Below the pieces are notes generated by a model. That model saw nothing but the letters and a program-made list of their open reading frames with translations, was not told the origin of the DNA and ran no database searches. From Acidomonas methanolica (GTDB taxonomy: Bacteria > Pseudomonadota > Alphaproteobacteria > Acetobacterales > Acetobacteraceae), in assembly GCF_004346035.1 (NCBI RefSeq), contig NZ_SLZN01000003.1:177193-241192 (forward strand): a stretch of DNA of 64,000 nucleotides, written 5' to 3'. A program made the position numbers and the translations under genes. Each line of letters opens with the position of its first letter. The stretch's first letter is position 1. Positions 46,230-54,582 of the stretch are shown here, one piece after another.

Positions 46230-47225
46230 GTGATTTTGGCCGACCATGACATTCATCTCCTTTCTCCCGGCGTTCATGCGCCGGAGTTTTCGCCTGTCGG
46301 CCTGGCGGAGGAACCGTCCGAGGCGGTGTTGTTGCAGGAGTCTTTCGCCGGGACTCTGAGACGGCGGCGAGCGCGCCAGCATGTCAGCCCTCCTTTCCTC
46401 CGATGGCAAGGGCGTTGGCATGTGCCCGGCCGGGACAAGGAGCCGGAATTTGTGGGCGCCGCCATCGAGCCGCCTTACGTCGCCGTCGCCGATCCGCTCG
46501 GCGCGGAGGGTCGATCCGTTTCCGGTCGGTCCGCCTTCGGGCGGCGGGGCACGCGTCGCCAGGCCGGGATGCAGGATTTCATGCGTTTGCGGCAGGCCTG
46601 CGTCGAGGCGGGGCGATGGGACAGGCCGCTTCGGCTTTTCGTCCCCTTCGGGGAGGAGGTTCATGCCGCCGCGCCCCTGCTCGGTCAGGTCGAGGAGATT
46701 CTCGCCGCCGCGCACTTCCCGGCCGGACGGCTCGAAATCGCCATGAGGGAAACCGCTTTCGAGGCGTTTTCGGTCGAGACGGCTTATACGCTCGCGGTGA
46801 TGAGGGATTCCGGCATCGGATTCTGGCTGTCGCATTTCGGCAGCGGCACGTCGAGCCTGACCCTTCTGCACGATCTCACGGGAAGCGGCTTGCTGAAAGG
46901 CGTGTCCATCGATGCGCAGATGCTGGCGGGTCCGGCCTGGTGCCATGAGAGCGAGGGCGCGGCGGAGGGGCTGGCCGCAGAGGCGTTCAATTTTCTGAAT
47001 GGGGCCGTCACAGCCGTTATGTCGCTCGGATTGGTGGCCCATCTTGACAATGTGAACAGCCCCGCCCTCCTGCGACAGGGCAGGGAGGTGGGGTGCCGGG
47101 AAATGTCCGGGACGGTCTTCGGCACCGCCGCACTCGACGAGTTGCTTTCGGCCCCGCGCGAGGGGGCCGAACGCAGGAAAGCGGGGCGAAGGGTTGCGCC
47201 GCCGGCTCTTGCCGGCGGGACATGA
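46230..47225 (+). CDS. Degenerate EAL-domain protein
   Basis: The C-terminal half (from about residue 130) aligns by eye with EAL phosphodiesterases: FPAGRLEIAMRETAFEAF, MRDSGIGFWLSHFGSGTSSLTLLHDL (normally DDFGTG), SIDAQML and VAHLDNVNSPALLRQ (normally EGVE). The EAL triad and several metal ligands are missing or changed, so c-di-GMP hydrolysis is unlikely; it may bind a partner or c-di-GMP. The N-terminal half is Arg/Pro-rich and not recognised. The start is uncertain: GTG 46230 is a compromise, with ATG 46077 upstream. It lies alone between the MFS promoter and pirin. Confidence 0.6.
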   Translation: MILADHDIHLLSPGVHAPEFSPVGLAEEPSEAVLLQESFAGTLRRRRARQHVSPPFLRWQGRWHVPGRDKEPEFVGAAIEPPYVAVADPLGAEGRSVSGRSAFGRRGTRRQAGMQDFMRLRQACVEAGRWDRPLRLFVPFGEEVHAAAPLLGQVEEILAAAHFPAGRLEIAMRETAFEAFSVETAYTLAVMRDSGIGFWLSHFGSGTSSLTLLHDLTGSGLLKGVSIDAQMLAGPAWCHESEGAAEGLAAEAFNFLNGAVTAVMSLGLVAHLDNVNSPALLRQGREVGCREMSGTVFGTAALDELLSAPREGAERRKAGRRVAPPALAGGT

Positions 47226-47251
47226 GGCGGGCCGGGGAGGAGATGTCGCGG

Positions 47252-47956
47252 TTACAGCGGCGCGCTGTCGACCAGCAGGATTTCGCTGTCGCTCAGGGCG
47301 CTGATCGAAAGCGTCTCGGTGTCGCTGATGGCGCCTCCGTCGCGGGCGTTCAGCCGATGTCCTTCGATTTCGATCGCGCCGCTCGCGGGCACCACATAGG
47401 CCAGCCGGTCGCGCCCCAGCTTGTAGGTCACGGTTTCGCCGGCCTTGAGGGTGCCGGCGGCGATTTTCGCGTCCGACCGGATCGGCAGCGCCTCCCCGTC
47501 CTCCGGATCTCCCGAGGCGAGCACGGTCAGCCGGTTCGCGCGATCGCCGGCGGGGAAGCGCCGGCTGTCCCAGCGGGGGGTGTCGCCACGGCGATCCGGC
47601 AGCAGCCAGATCTGGAACAGGGTCGTGGTCTCGGCTTCGCGATTATATTCGCTGTGGACGATTCCCGTCCCGGCGGACATGACCTGCACGTCCCCCGCTT
47701 CGGTGCGGCCCTGGTTGCCGAGGCTGTCCTGGTGGGTGATGGCGCCCTTGCGCACATAGGTGACGATTTCCATGTCCCGATGCGGATGTGCGCCGAAGCC
47801 GGTATCGGGCGCGATCTCGTCGTCGTTCCAGACCCGCAGCCGCCCCCAATGGACGCGGCGGGGATCATGGTAATCGGCAAATGAAAAATGGTGACGCGCG
47901 TTCAACCAGCCGTGATCGGCATGGCCCAGCGTCTCGAAGCGGCGAATCTCAATCAT
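47252..47956 (-). CDS. Pirin family protein
   Basis: A 234-residue bicupin protein of the pirin (YhhW-like) family. The conserved N-terminal block FGAHPHRDMEIVTYVRKGAITHQDS holds the metal-binding histidines, followed by VQVMSAGTGIVHSEYN. Some family members have quercetin dioxygenase activity; the cellular role is usually unknown. ATG 47956 has AAGGAG seven bases upstream. It is divergent from hemA with about 270 bp between. Confidence 0.92.
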   Translation of the reverse strand: MIEIRRFETLGHADHGWLNARHHFSFADYHDPRRVHWGRLRVWNDDEIAPDTGFGAHPHRDMEIVTYVRKGAITHQDSLGNQGRTEAGDVQVMSAGTGIVHSEYNREAETTTLFQIWLLPDRRGDTPRWDSRRFPAGDRANRLTVLASGDPEDGEALPIRSDAKIAAGTLKAGETVTYKLGRDRLAYVVPASGAIEIEGHRLNARDGGAISDTETLSISALSDSEILLVDSAPL

Positions 47957-48225
47957 AATGGGCTCCTTTTCTTGCGACCCGGTCAATCGTGGAGCTGATG
48001 AGATCGTGAGGGATGAATATCTCAACAAGAGGAAACATTATAAAGCAATCGTTTCCCGGTTTTGCCCCTTGGCGGGGCGTTACCCTGCATGAGAGTCAAG
48101 CCGGGACACGACCGGGACATGCGACTGTTTGCCGCCGTGCGAGGCTGGGTGTAACGTGGCGACCCTTGCGCTCATGGTTGGAACGCTCCATCTGCGGCGC
48201 CGGCTGCCCTGAGGACTGGAAAAGA

Positions 48226-49449
48226 ATGACTGCTTCTTCCTATGATTACGACGCCCTGTTTCAGCAGGCGCTGGACGGCCTGAAAGCAGATGGCAGCTAC
48301 CGTCACTTCGCGGACCTCGAACGGCGGGCCGGGCATTTCCCGAGGGCGTTCCATCACGGGCTGGGGCGCGAGGTCACGGTCTGGTGTTCGAATGATTATC
48401 TGGGCATGGGCCAGCATCCGGCCGTTCTGGCGGCCATGCATGAGAGTCTGGACCGGAGCGGGGCCGGAGCGGGCGGCACGCGCAATATTTCCGGCACCAA
48501 TCACGAGCATGTGGCGCTCGAGCGCGAACTGGCCGACCTGCATGGCAAGGAAGCGGCGCTTCTGTTCAATTCCGGCTATCTGTCCAACTGGGCGACTCTC
48601 GGCACGATCGCGGCGCGCATCAAGGGGTGCGTCGTGTTGTCCGACGAAGCGAATCACGCGTCGATGATCGAGGGCATCCGCCATTCCCGGGCGGAGAAGC
48701 AGGTTTTCCGGCATAACGATCCGGTCGATCTCGAAGCGCGGCTGAAGGCGCTGCCGCTGGACGCGCCCAAGATCGTCGCCTTCGAATCGGTCTATTCCAT
48801 GGATGGCGATATCGCGCCGATCGAGGCGTTCTGCGATCTGGCCGACAAATACGGGGCGATGACCTATCTCGACGAGGTGCATGCCGTGGGGCTGTACGGT
48901 CATCAGGGGGGCGGCGTGGCCGAGCAGCTCGGCCTGGCCCATCGGCTGACGGTGATCGAGGGCACGCTGGGCAAGGGCTTCGGCGTGGTGGGCGGTTATA
49001 TCTCGGGCTCGGCGGCGTTGTGCGACTTCGTGCGCTCCTTCGCCTCGGGCTTCATCTTTTCCACCGCCCTGCCGCCGATGGTGGCGGCTGGCGCGCTCGC
49101 CAGCATCCGGTATCTGCGCGCCAGCCAGGAAGAACGCCGCCTGCACAAGGATCGCGTGGCCTATCTGCGCGCGCGGCTCGACGAGGCGGGCATTCCGCAT
49201 CTCGTCAACCCGTCGCATATCGTGCCGGTCATGGTGGGTGAGGCGGTGCGGTGCCGCGGGTTGTCCGATGAGCTGCTGGCACGGTTCGGGCATTATATTC
49301 AGCCGATCAATTATCCCACCGTCGCGCGTGGGACCGAGCGCCTGCGCATCACCCCCGGCCCGCTGCATAGCCGCGCGGATATTGATGATCTCGTCGGCGC
49401 TCTGGCGACGCTGTGGAAAGAACAGGGCATGGCGGCCGCCGCCGCCTGA
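48226..49449 (+). CDS. hemA: 5-aminolevulinate synthase
   Basis: A 407-residue PLP enzyme that condenses glycine and succinyl-CoA to 5-aminolevulinate, the first heme step in alphaproteobacteria. Motifs are [40 protein letters not shown] and the PLP lysine in EGTLGKGFG (Lys250). ATG 48226 with [12 protein letters not shown] fits the family; the open frame continues upstream without similarity. It stands alone, preceded by a 270-bp region that should hold its promoter. Confidence 0.95.
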   Translation: MTASSYDYDALFQQALDGLKADGSYRHFADLERRAGHFPRAFHHGLGREVTVWCSNDYLGMGQHPAVLAAMHESLDRSGAGAGGTRNISGTNHEHVALERELADLHGKEAALLFNSGYLSNWATLGTIAARIKGCVVLSDEANHASMIEGIRHSRAEKQVFRHNDPVDLEARLKALPLDAPKIVAFESVYSMDGDIAPIEAFCDLADKYGAMTYLDEVHAVGLYGHQGGGVAEQLGLAHRLTVIEGTLGKGFGVVGGYISGSAALCDFVRSFASGFIFSTALPPMVAAGALASIRYLRASQEERRLHKDRVAYLRARLDEAGIPHLVNPSHIVPVMVGEAVRCRGLSDELLARFGHYIQPINYPTVARGTERLRITPGPLHSRADIDDLVGALATLWKEQGMAAAAA

Positions 49450-49553
49450 GGGCCGGGTGTTTGGCAACGACCGAGGCTTTCGCGCGTAAGTCCCGAATGG
49501 GCGGGCGAGGTCGGCCCTATCCGAATACTATGACAGATCAGGGGTAAAGCCGT

Positions 49554-52100
49554 ATGCGTCGAGGCGCGGGCATGCCGATATGCGGTCGCCATTTCCTTTC
49601 TCGAATTCTCCTCCTGCTGGGACTGGCACTCTTGCCGACGGCACTTGCGTGCCCGGCTTTCGCGCAGGCGGGGGCCGGGAAGGCCGCGCCGCAACTTTCG
49701 GATGCGCAGGCGCAGCAGCTTCTCGGCGTGCTGAACGACGCCACGAAGCGGAAGCAATTCGTCGAAACGTTGCAGAATCTCGTGCAGGCTCAGAGCGGGG
49801 CGGTTTCGACCTCGCCTGCGACAAGTTCCGCCGCGGCCGTCGCGAAGCCTCTCGAACCGAACAGCCTTGGCATCCAGCTTCTTGGCGGCGCCACGACGGT
49901 CGGGACGGTCGTGGCGCGCAGATCATCGGAAATCGCCCGCACCATTCTCGATTTTCGTGAGGTGCGCGGCTGGAGCCGTCAGATCACGACGGATGACGCG
50001 AAGCGGGCCGAGGTGCTCAAGATCCTTCTCCGCGCCGTGGTCTTCATCGCGGTGGCGACGGGGCTTTACCTGCTGGCGGCGCTCTGCATCCGGCGGCCGA
50101 AATCGGGATTGTCGCGCGCGGCGCAGCGTCGCTGGGAAGCGGAACGCGCTACTGTCGCCCGCGATCAGCGCGAGGCGGAGAATGCGGCCCAGCGCGATGC
50201 GCGGGAGCGCACCACCCAGGCCGTCATCGCGCAGGGTAGTGCGGAAGGCATGGCCTCGAACGCGCAGGATGCCGCGATCGAGGTAGACAAGGTGCGCGCC
50301 GAGGTCGCGGACGAGAAGGCGGCGCGGATTCGCCATCAAGGCGCGCTGTCGCGGCTTCTCGTCTCCATCCGGCGGACGCCCTTTGCGGCGGGGTGCCTGC
50401 TGCTCGACCTGATTCCGATCGCCATGATCTTCCTCGCGGCGACCGGATTGATCGCGGTGGATCCCGCCGGGGATCGCGGCACTGAAGAGATCGTGCGCGC
50501 GCTGGCGACGTGCGGCGTCATAACGACAGGTCTCCTGGCGCTGGCAGGTATAGTGATCGCGCCAAGGCAGCCGTGGATGAGATTGATCAATCTCACCGAC
50601 TGGGCGGCGAAATTTCTTTATCGGTGGATTTGCCGCATCGTGACCGTGAGCGGGGTCGGGACGGCGGTCATCGTGCTGCTGAAGGAGTGTTTCCTCCCGG
50701 ATCATGTGATCGCCGCCTTGTTGAAAATCCTTGCCCTGGCGGTTCACCTGCTGATTGCGGCGATGATCATATACGCCCGGGCGCCCGTCGCGGCGTTTTG
50801 CGTGCGGGTGGCGAAAGGGGAATATGCCACGCGGGCGCTCGCGGTTTTCGCGCGCGTCTGGTGGATTGTGGCACTGTTCTTCGATCTCGGTCTGTGGCTC
50901 GTCTGGGCGGCGGGGATACGCGACGGGTATGAGGAGATATGGACCTTCTTCCTGCGCTCGGTGATCGCGCTGGTCATCGTGAGGTTGATCGCCATCGCCG
51001 CCTATGGTCTGCTGGAGCGCGGGTTTCGCAAGGCGCCGGAACTGGGAATCGTCAGCGAGGAAATTTCCGCGCGCTTCGGGGTGTATTATCCGATTCTGCG
51101 CCGGATCGTCGGCGTCGTGATCTTTCTTCTCGGCGTTTTCGCATTCGCCCTGGCCTGGGGCGCGCCGATCGACCAGATATTCGGGCAGGACAGGCTCGGA
51201 AGGCGGCTCTTCGTTTCCTTGTTGACCGTACTGGTGACGCTGGTGATCGCGACGGTCGTCTGGGAGATCGTCAATATCGCGATCGAACGGCAGGTGAAGC
51301 GCGTCAGCGATCAGGAAGACGGTGTGGTCAAGGTGGCCAGAATCCGCACCCTACAGCCGATGATGCGAATCCTGCTGCTCTTCGTGCTCGCTTCGGTGCT
51401 GATCCTGACCATCCTGAGCGAAATCGGCGTCAATGTCGCGCCGCTTCTGGCGGGGGCTTCCATTTTCGGCGTGGCGCTGGGTTTCGGTTCGCAGAAGCTT
51501 GTCCAGGACTTCATCAACGGCATTTTCCTGCTGATGGAAAATGCTCTGACCGTGGGTGACGCCGTGACGCTGAATGGCGTCGGCGGTGTGGTGGAACGGC
51601 TTTCCGTCCGCACCGTTCATGTGCGTGGCTCAGACGGGTCGATGAATATTTTCCCCTTCAGTTCCCTGAGCCTGATCACGAATTTCAACCGTGATTACGC
51701 CAAGGCGCTGATCGCGGCCGAAGTCTCCTATGACACGAATACCGACGATGTCGCCCGGGCCCTGGCGGATATTACGGCCGAGATGAGGGAAGACGAGGCG
51801 TTCCGGGATGTCATCCTCGGCGATTTCGAACTCTGGGGGGTCGATTCGTTCAATGATTCGTCGATCACGGTGAAAGGGGCGATCAAGACCCTCACGAGCG
51901 CGCGTTGGCCGGTGTTCCGGGAGTTCAATCGCCGGATGAAAAAATGCTTCGACGCGCGCGGGATCGACATGCCCTTCCCGACGCGCACGGTGCAGATCGA
52001 CGGGTTGGACGAACTCATCGACGTCCGTCAGACGCAACAGGAGACGCCGAAGCCTGACGATTCGTCGCACGTCGCGGCGTTGCCGTCGCCGCCCTCGTAA
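49554..52100 (+). CDS. Large mechanosensitive channel, MscS family
   Basis: An 848-residue protein with a signal peptide (LACPAFA), a periplasmic region, an Ala/Glu-rich stretch that may be a coiled coil (residues 190-270), about nine to ten membrane segments, and the MscS core near residues 615-720. The pore helix region GVALGFGSQKLVQDFINGIFLL is well conserved and is followed by the beta domain (VGDAVTLNGVGGVVERLSVRT). It protects cells against osmotic downshock. The second ATG at 49572 is a possible start. The C-terminal tail is cytoplasmic. Confidence 0.92.
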   Translation: MRRGAGMPICGRHFLSRILLLLGLALLPTALACPAFAQAGAGKAAPQLSDAQAQQLLGVLNDATKRKQFVETLQNLVQAQSGAVSTSPATSSAAAVAKPLEPNSLGIQLLGGATTVGTVVARRSSEIARTILDFREVRGWSRQITTDDAKRAEVLKILLRAVVFIAVATGLYLLAALCIRRPKSGLSRAAQRRWEAERATVARDQREAENAAQRDARERTTQAVIAQGSAEGMASNAQDAAIEVDKVRAEVADEKAARIRHQGALSRLLVSIRRTPFAAGCLLLDLIPIAMIFLAATGLIAVDPAGDRGTEEIVRALATCGVITTGLLALAGIVIAPRQPWMRLINLTDWAAKFLYRWICRIVTVSGVGTAVIVLLKECFLPDHVIAALLKILALAVHLLIAAMIIYARAPVAAFCVRVAKGEYATRALAVFARVWWIVALFFDLGLWLVWAAGIRDGYEEIWTFFLRSVIALVIVRLIAIAAYGLLERGFRKAPELGIVSEEISARFGVYYPILRRIVGVVIFLLGVFAFALAWGAPIDQIFGQDRLGRRLFVSLLTVLVTLVIATVVWEIVNIAIERQVKRVSDQEDGVVKVARIRTLQPMMRILLLFVLASVLILTILSEIGVNVAPLLAGASIFGVALGFGSQKLVQDFINGIFLLMENALTVGDAVTLNGVGGVVERLSVRTVHVRGSDGSMNIFPFSSLSLITNFNRDYAKALIAAEVSYDTNTDDVARALADITAEMREDEAFRDVILGDFELWGVDSFNDSSITVKGAIKTLTSARWPVFREFNRRMKKCFDARGIDMPFPTRTVQIDGLDELIDVRQTQQETPKPDDSSHVAALPSPPS

Positions 52101-52133
52101 GGGGGATGACGGCGCGGCGTCCGTCGTTAGATG

Positions 52134-52328
52134 TCAGCCGTTCTGGGCCGACGTGTCCAGCGGACGGGCTTCCTCGGGCAGCATGATGGGGATGCCGTCG
52201 CGGATCGGGTAGGCGAGGCGGGCGCGGGGGCTGCGGAGTTCCTGCGCGTCGCGGTCGTATTCCAGCGGTCCCTTGGTGAGCGGGCAGACGAGCATCGAAA
52301 GCAGGCGGGGGTCGAGATCAGTTGTCAT
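52134..52328 (-). CDS. Trm112-like small protein
   Basis: A 64-residue protein of the Trm112/YcaR family ([20 protein letters not shown] and [16 protein letters not shown]). Bacterial members are small zinc-ribbon-like proteins; only one Cys remains in the first knuckle here. Some stabilise methyltransferases. ATG 52328 fits family length, but ATG 52361 overlaps the LON-domain gene stop as ATGA and could be used. It is the last gene of the YbbN-LON-Trm112 unit. Confidence 0.88.
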   Translation of the reverse strand: MTTDLDPRLLSMLVCPLTKGPLEYDRDAQELRSPRARLAYPIRDGIPIMLPEEARPLDTSAQNG

Positions 52329-52357
52329 GAAAGCGGTTTCCGTAAGGTTTTGACGTC

Positions 52358-53089
52358 TCATTCTTCGTCGGTGTCGAAATCGTCGTCGTCCTCGGGCGTG
52401 TCGTCGAGGAGGGTGAGAAGGAGGGCGGCGCGGACGCCCATGGTTTCGGCTTCGAGCAGGCTCTGTTTTTCGTCCGACGTGAAGGGGACCAGCATCGGCA
52501 GGACGATGAGGAGCGTGTCGTCCTCCATCTCCTCGATGGCGGACCAGCTTGTCCGCAGATGGTGCGCGTCCAGATAGCGGCGCAGGGAGTCGATCAGCCG
52601 TGTGCGGTCGAGAGACACGTTCCCGCCTTCCGTCAGATCGGCGGAGAAGGCGGAGCAGTCGATGCGCGCGCGGCGATATCCGCGCGTCAGCCCCGTTTCG
52701 CGCAGGAAGCGGAAGCGAATCACGCCGCTGAGCGTGACGGCGTAGGTGCCGTCCGCGCGCTCCGTGAAGGAGGTGATGCGACCCAGGCAGCCGATTCCAT
52801 GCAGCGCCGGCGTGTCGGAATCGTCGAGGTCATCGACGGGCTGGATCATGCCGATGAGCCGGTTACTGGCCAGCGCATCCTCGATCAGCGCGATATAGCG
52901 CGGTTCGAAGATATTCAGCGGCAATTTGCCGGAGGGAAGCAGCACGGCGCCGGAGAGAGGGAAGAGGCCGATCTCCGCCGGCAGATCGGCGAGCGTCACC
53001 TCGCTCAGCGGGGGCACCATCCTGGGAATGTCATCGTGGACGGCCCAGGGATCGAAGCCTCTGGGCCGCTTGTCCTTCGATCCCGTCAT
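52358..53089 (-). CDS. LON N-terminal (substrate-binding) domain protein
   Basis: A 243-residue stand-alone LON-substrate-binding domain: [34 protein letters not shown] is the family hallmark, followed by [23 protein letters not shown]. No ATPase or protease domain is present. It probably binds proteins, but its function is not established. ATG 53089 overlaps the stop of the thioredoxin-like gene (ATGA). The tail is strongly acidic. Confidence 0.9.
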   Translation of the reverse strand: MTGSKDKRPRGFDPWAVHDDIPRMVPPLSEVTLADLPAEIGLFPLSGAVLLPSGKLPLNIFEPRYIALIEDALASNRLIGMIQPVDDLDDSDTPALHGIGCLGRITSFTERADGTYAVTLSGVIRFRFLRETGLTRGYRRARIDCSAFSADLTEGGNVSLDRTRLIDSLRRYLDAHHLRTSWSAIEEMEDDTLLIVLPMLVPFTSDEKQSLLEAETMGVRAALLLTLLDDTPEDDDDFDTDEE

Positions 53090-54087
53090 GAGAACAGGAT
53101 GGCGGAGAGTTTCCGCCGGGCCGGCATGGTGGCGGAATCCGCGTTGCCCCATGCGTCGAAGAAACGCAGGAGTTCGGTCTTGGCCGCTCCCTCGTTCCAG
53201 TTGCGATCGGCCTTGATGATATCGAGAAGCGCCTGCGCCGCCTGCGCGCGCCGGCCCGCGCCATTGAGCGCTCCCGCGAGTTTGAAGCGCAGTTCGTGAT
53301 TGGCGGGGTCGGCGTCGCTCTGCGCCCGAACTTCCTCCAGGGCCGCGGCGGCGACGAGGCCCTCCTCGTGCAGGGCGAGGGCGGCGCGCGCGCCCGCGAT
53401 TTCCGTATGGTCGGCGATTTTCGCCGGAATCTGGCTGATGACCTCCCTGGCCGCCTCGACATCGTTCAGCGCGATCATGGCGCGGATCATCCCCGCCCAG
53501 CCATCGGGGTTCTCCGGCTCGATCTGGAGCAGGGAGCCGAAGAGCGCGGCGGCTTCCTCGGGCTGGCTGTCCTGCAAGGCAGCCCGCGCCGCGGCGAGAA
53601 TATCGGTCGCGGGCATCGCGCCGCCGCCGCTCATTTTCAGCAGCGCCTCGATGAAGCGTTTGACCTCGCTTTCCGGCTGCGCGCCCTGGATGAGGTCGAT
53701 GATCTGGCCCTTGTAGAAGGCCGCGACCATAGGGATGGACTGGAGCGGCAGGCCGACCTGCATGAGTTGTGCGGCGAGCGCCTGGTTAGTCTCGATATCG
53801 ACCTTGACGAGCTTCACTCGTCCGCGTGCGGCGCGTACGACCTTTTCCAGAATGGGGGTGAACTGCCGACATGGCCCGCACCACGGTGCCCAGAAATCCA
53901 CCAATACGGGAAGCTGCCGGCTGGCGTCCATGACCTCCGTCATGAAGCTGTGCTGGTCGGCGTCTATGATAAGTGCCTCCGATGCGGCGGGCGATGCCGG
54001 AGGTGCAGATTTCGGAGGCGCGGAATCTGTGGCGAAAAACCCTGTCGCCGGCTTTGCGTCACGTTTCGGTCCGATGATGTGGTCCAT
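53086..54087 (-). CDS. ybbN: YbbN-type thioredoxin-TPR co-chaperone
   Basis: A 333-residue protein: an Ala/Pro-rich N-terminus, a thioredoxin domain (residues 45-150; VDFWAPWCGPCRQFTPIL with an intact CGPC pair) and C-terminal tetratricopeptide-like repeats from about residue 165 (Tpr_19/Tpr_20 type). E. coli YbbN (CnoX) protects unfolded proteins and passes them to chaperones. The intact CxxC suggests redox activity here. The frame extends upstream over the tRNA region, so ATG 54087 is chosen as the first with family-like sequence. It leads the operon with the LON-domain and Trm112 genes. Confidence 0.92.
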   Translation of the reverse strand: MDHIIGPKRDAKPATGFFATDSAPPKSAPPASPAASEALIIDADQHSFMTEVMDASRQLPVLVDFWAPWCGPCRQFTPILEKVVRAARGRVKLVKVDIETNQALAAQLMQVGLPLQSIPMVAAFYKGQIIDLIQGAQPESEVKRFIEALLKMSGGGAMPATDILAAARAALQDSQPEEAAALFGSLLQIEPENPDGWAGMIRAMIALNDVEAAREVISQIPAKIADHTEIAGARAALALHEEGLVAAAALEEVRAQSDADPANHELRFKLAGALNGAGRRAQAAQALLDIIKADRNWNEGAAKTELLRFFDAWGNADSATMPARRKLSAILFS

Positions 54088-54285
54088 GAGAGGTGGATCC
54101 TCGTTGGCAAGGGCGGCCGTTCCGGGCCGGTTCATGTTGCAAGATCGGCTTGCGCGTTGCCGAACGCAAGGCGGATGGCGACTCTTTGACATGGCGCAGG
54201 CCGGGCGCGGAAAAAAATCCGCAAATTTCGCTTTCCCCCTCTTGCATGGGGCTACCCAAACCCGTATCACCCCGATCCACGGAGT

Positions 54286-54360
54286 GCGGGCGTAGCTCAG
54301 GGGTAGAGCACAACCTTGCCAAGGTTGGGGTCGTGGGTTCGAATCCCATCGCCCGCTCCA
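54286..54360 (+). tRNA. tRNA-Gly (GCC)
   Basis: The sequence folds as a full cloverleaf: acceptor stem GCGGGCG/CGCCCGC, anticodon stem CAACC/GGTTG with loop TTGCCAA (anticodon GCC), T-arm GGGTTCGAATCCC, discriminator T and an encoded CCA. The integrase gene lies 222 bp downstream in the same orientation, so the 3' half of this tRNA is the likely attachment site of the element to its right. Confidence 0.97.
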
Positions 54361-54582
54361 GATCAATTTCCATGGACGTCTACTGAAGTCCACAAAGTCT
54401 TGAAATGGAACGGAAATCCGTTCGGTCGAGTTCCACTGAGAGCCATGGAATTCTACCGGCAGCCACCCGCTTTTAGTCCATAATCTAGTCCATCTTTGCG
54501 GGTGTGCCTGAATCCGGTTTCTTCCGGGTCCGAGCGGTGAGGGCAGGCGAAGATCGCTTCTGACGCAGTTCAGGAGCCACCC
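54361..54582 (+). other. Probable att-left region with arm-type repeats
   Basis: This segment between the tRNA 3' end and the integrase gene contains AGTCCA-type repeats, including two copies of TAGTCCAT 15 bases apart (54475-54497). Such short direct repeats beside an attachment site are often integrase arm sites. AGGAG at 54571-54575 serves the integrase start. The right-hand repeat of the tRNA end was not found inside the window. Confidence 0.4.
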
